This document shows positions 63,800 to 64,000 of a stretch of 64,000 nt of DNA, piece by piece. The stretch's first letter is position 1. The number at the start of each line of letters is the position of its first letter. Under the pieces are notes generated by a model, which was not told the DNA's origin, searched no databases, and saw only the letters and a program-made list of their open reading frames with translations. Both the position numbers and the translations under genes were made by a program. Source of the DNA: Pedobacter frigidisoli (lineage in GTDB: Bacteria; Bacteroidota; Bacteroidia; Sphingobacteriales; Sphingobacteriaceae); contig NZ_SJSN01000004.1 of the NCBI RefSeq assembly GCF_004331675.1, positions 188,255 to 252,254 on the forward strand, given 5' to 3'.

Positions 63800-64000
63800 T
63801 TAAAAAGAAATGTATGGTGTAATTTTATCGATAATTTGCTGATTTATGATTAATATTTTTTTCAAATCGCCAGGATTAGTATAATTACCGTGTTGTTTTC
63901 TATATTGAATAATGGCGTTAATTTGTTTGTACGATAGATAAGGATTGGTTTTTAAATCGTTGAACTGTGCCGTATTGATATTTACTGTTTTTAGGGTTAT
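63800..64000 (-). CDS. Helix-hairpin-helix (ComEA-like) protein, 3' end only
   Basis: The minus-strand frame is open from the window edge to TAA at 63802-63800. The 66 visible residues hold a ComEA-type helix-hairpin-helix: VNINTAQFNDLKTNPYLSY, then KQINAIIQYRKQHGNY and PGDLKKILIINQQIIDKI. Such domains bind DNA without sequence preference or mediate protein contacts. The N-terminal part is outside the window, so length and localisation are unknown. Confidence 0.8.
   Translation of the reverse strand: MTLKTVNINTAQFNDLKTNPYLSYKQINAIIQYRKQHGNYTNPGDLKKILIINQQIIDKITPYISF

Overview
The window comes from a Bacteroidota chromosome, most likely a Sphingobacteriaceae (Pedobacter-like) bacterium. Support: AT-rich DNA; genes that almost never carry a Shine-Dalgarno (SD) sequence; several starts preceded by the Bacteroidota promoter box TAnnTTTG; a DnaE polymerase with a fused N-terminal DnaQ-type exonuclease; lineage-typical families (CarboxypepD_reg-like, DUF3467, DUF4136, OmpP1/FadL, short HPF); and the order rpsU - xerC-like - hpf - tRNAs - tuf - tRNA-Trp - secE - nusG - rplKAJL - rpoBC. 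There is no phage, IS transposase, CRISPR or plasmid backbone. The gene content is chromosomal core plus ordinary accessory genes.

Layout. 1-2.6 kb: end of an SDR oxidoreductase, two paralogous small membrane proteins, an NlpC/P60 hydrolase and a YdeI-like protein. 2.6-8.1 kb: flavin reductase, FAH-family hydrolase, homogentisate dioxygenase (hmgA) and 4-hydroxyphenylpyruvate dioxygenase (hppD), which together suggest tyrosine catabolism. 8.3-15.5 kb: pyruvate oxidase, GH19 chitinase, a DsbA-like plus peroxiredoxin pair, a DUF58 protein, a PQQ-type sugar dehydrogenase and thioredoxin. 15.6-20.1 kb: dnaE. 20.5-30.4 kb: small secreted proteins, lipocalin, malate dehydrogenase, a retropepsin-like protein, a two-component system, a Usp-like protein with bestrophin, and a 19-residue-repeat secreted protein. 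30.5-42.2 kb: gyrB, an OmpH-like lipoprotein, guanine deaminase, EcsC, an S4 protein, dapD, a glycosyltransferase, a DUF4136 lipoprotein, tsaC, a CCA-adding-type enzyme, a pRiA4b-like protein and miaA. 42.2-46.0 kb: SGNH lipoprotein, FadL-type porin, DUF3467, GH16. 46.2-61.5 kb: the large minus-strand transcription/translation block. 61.7-64 kb: a small membrane protein, an acyl-CoA dehydrogenase and the 3' end of a helix-hairpin-helix protein cut by the window edge.

The less ordinary material lies between genes. (1) rpsU and hpf carry near-perfect SD sequences although nearly all other genes lack one; this matches the known model in which bS21 helps hide the anti-SD, and suggests that hpf shares that control. 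(2) At least three, probably six, copies of a 200-270 bp imperfect-palindromic element with TTGGAAAGCA-type ends are scattered through spacers. (3) A second class of spacer hairpins has no common sequence but a common design: a short word is reiterated, then its reverse complement. These occur in the tRNA operon spacers, between rpoB and rpoC, between hmgA and hppD, and at the start of a glycosyltransferase, where the element supplies the start codon and the first ~28 codons. (4) Several other short repeat families (MITE-like 8141-8315, a perfect 21-bp hairpin at 15583-15636, CTGCGAATCTGCGG repeats) are present. Part of what looks like empty spacer is therefore structured.
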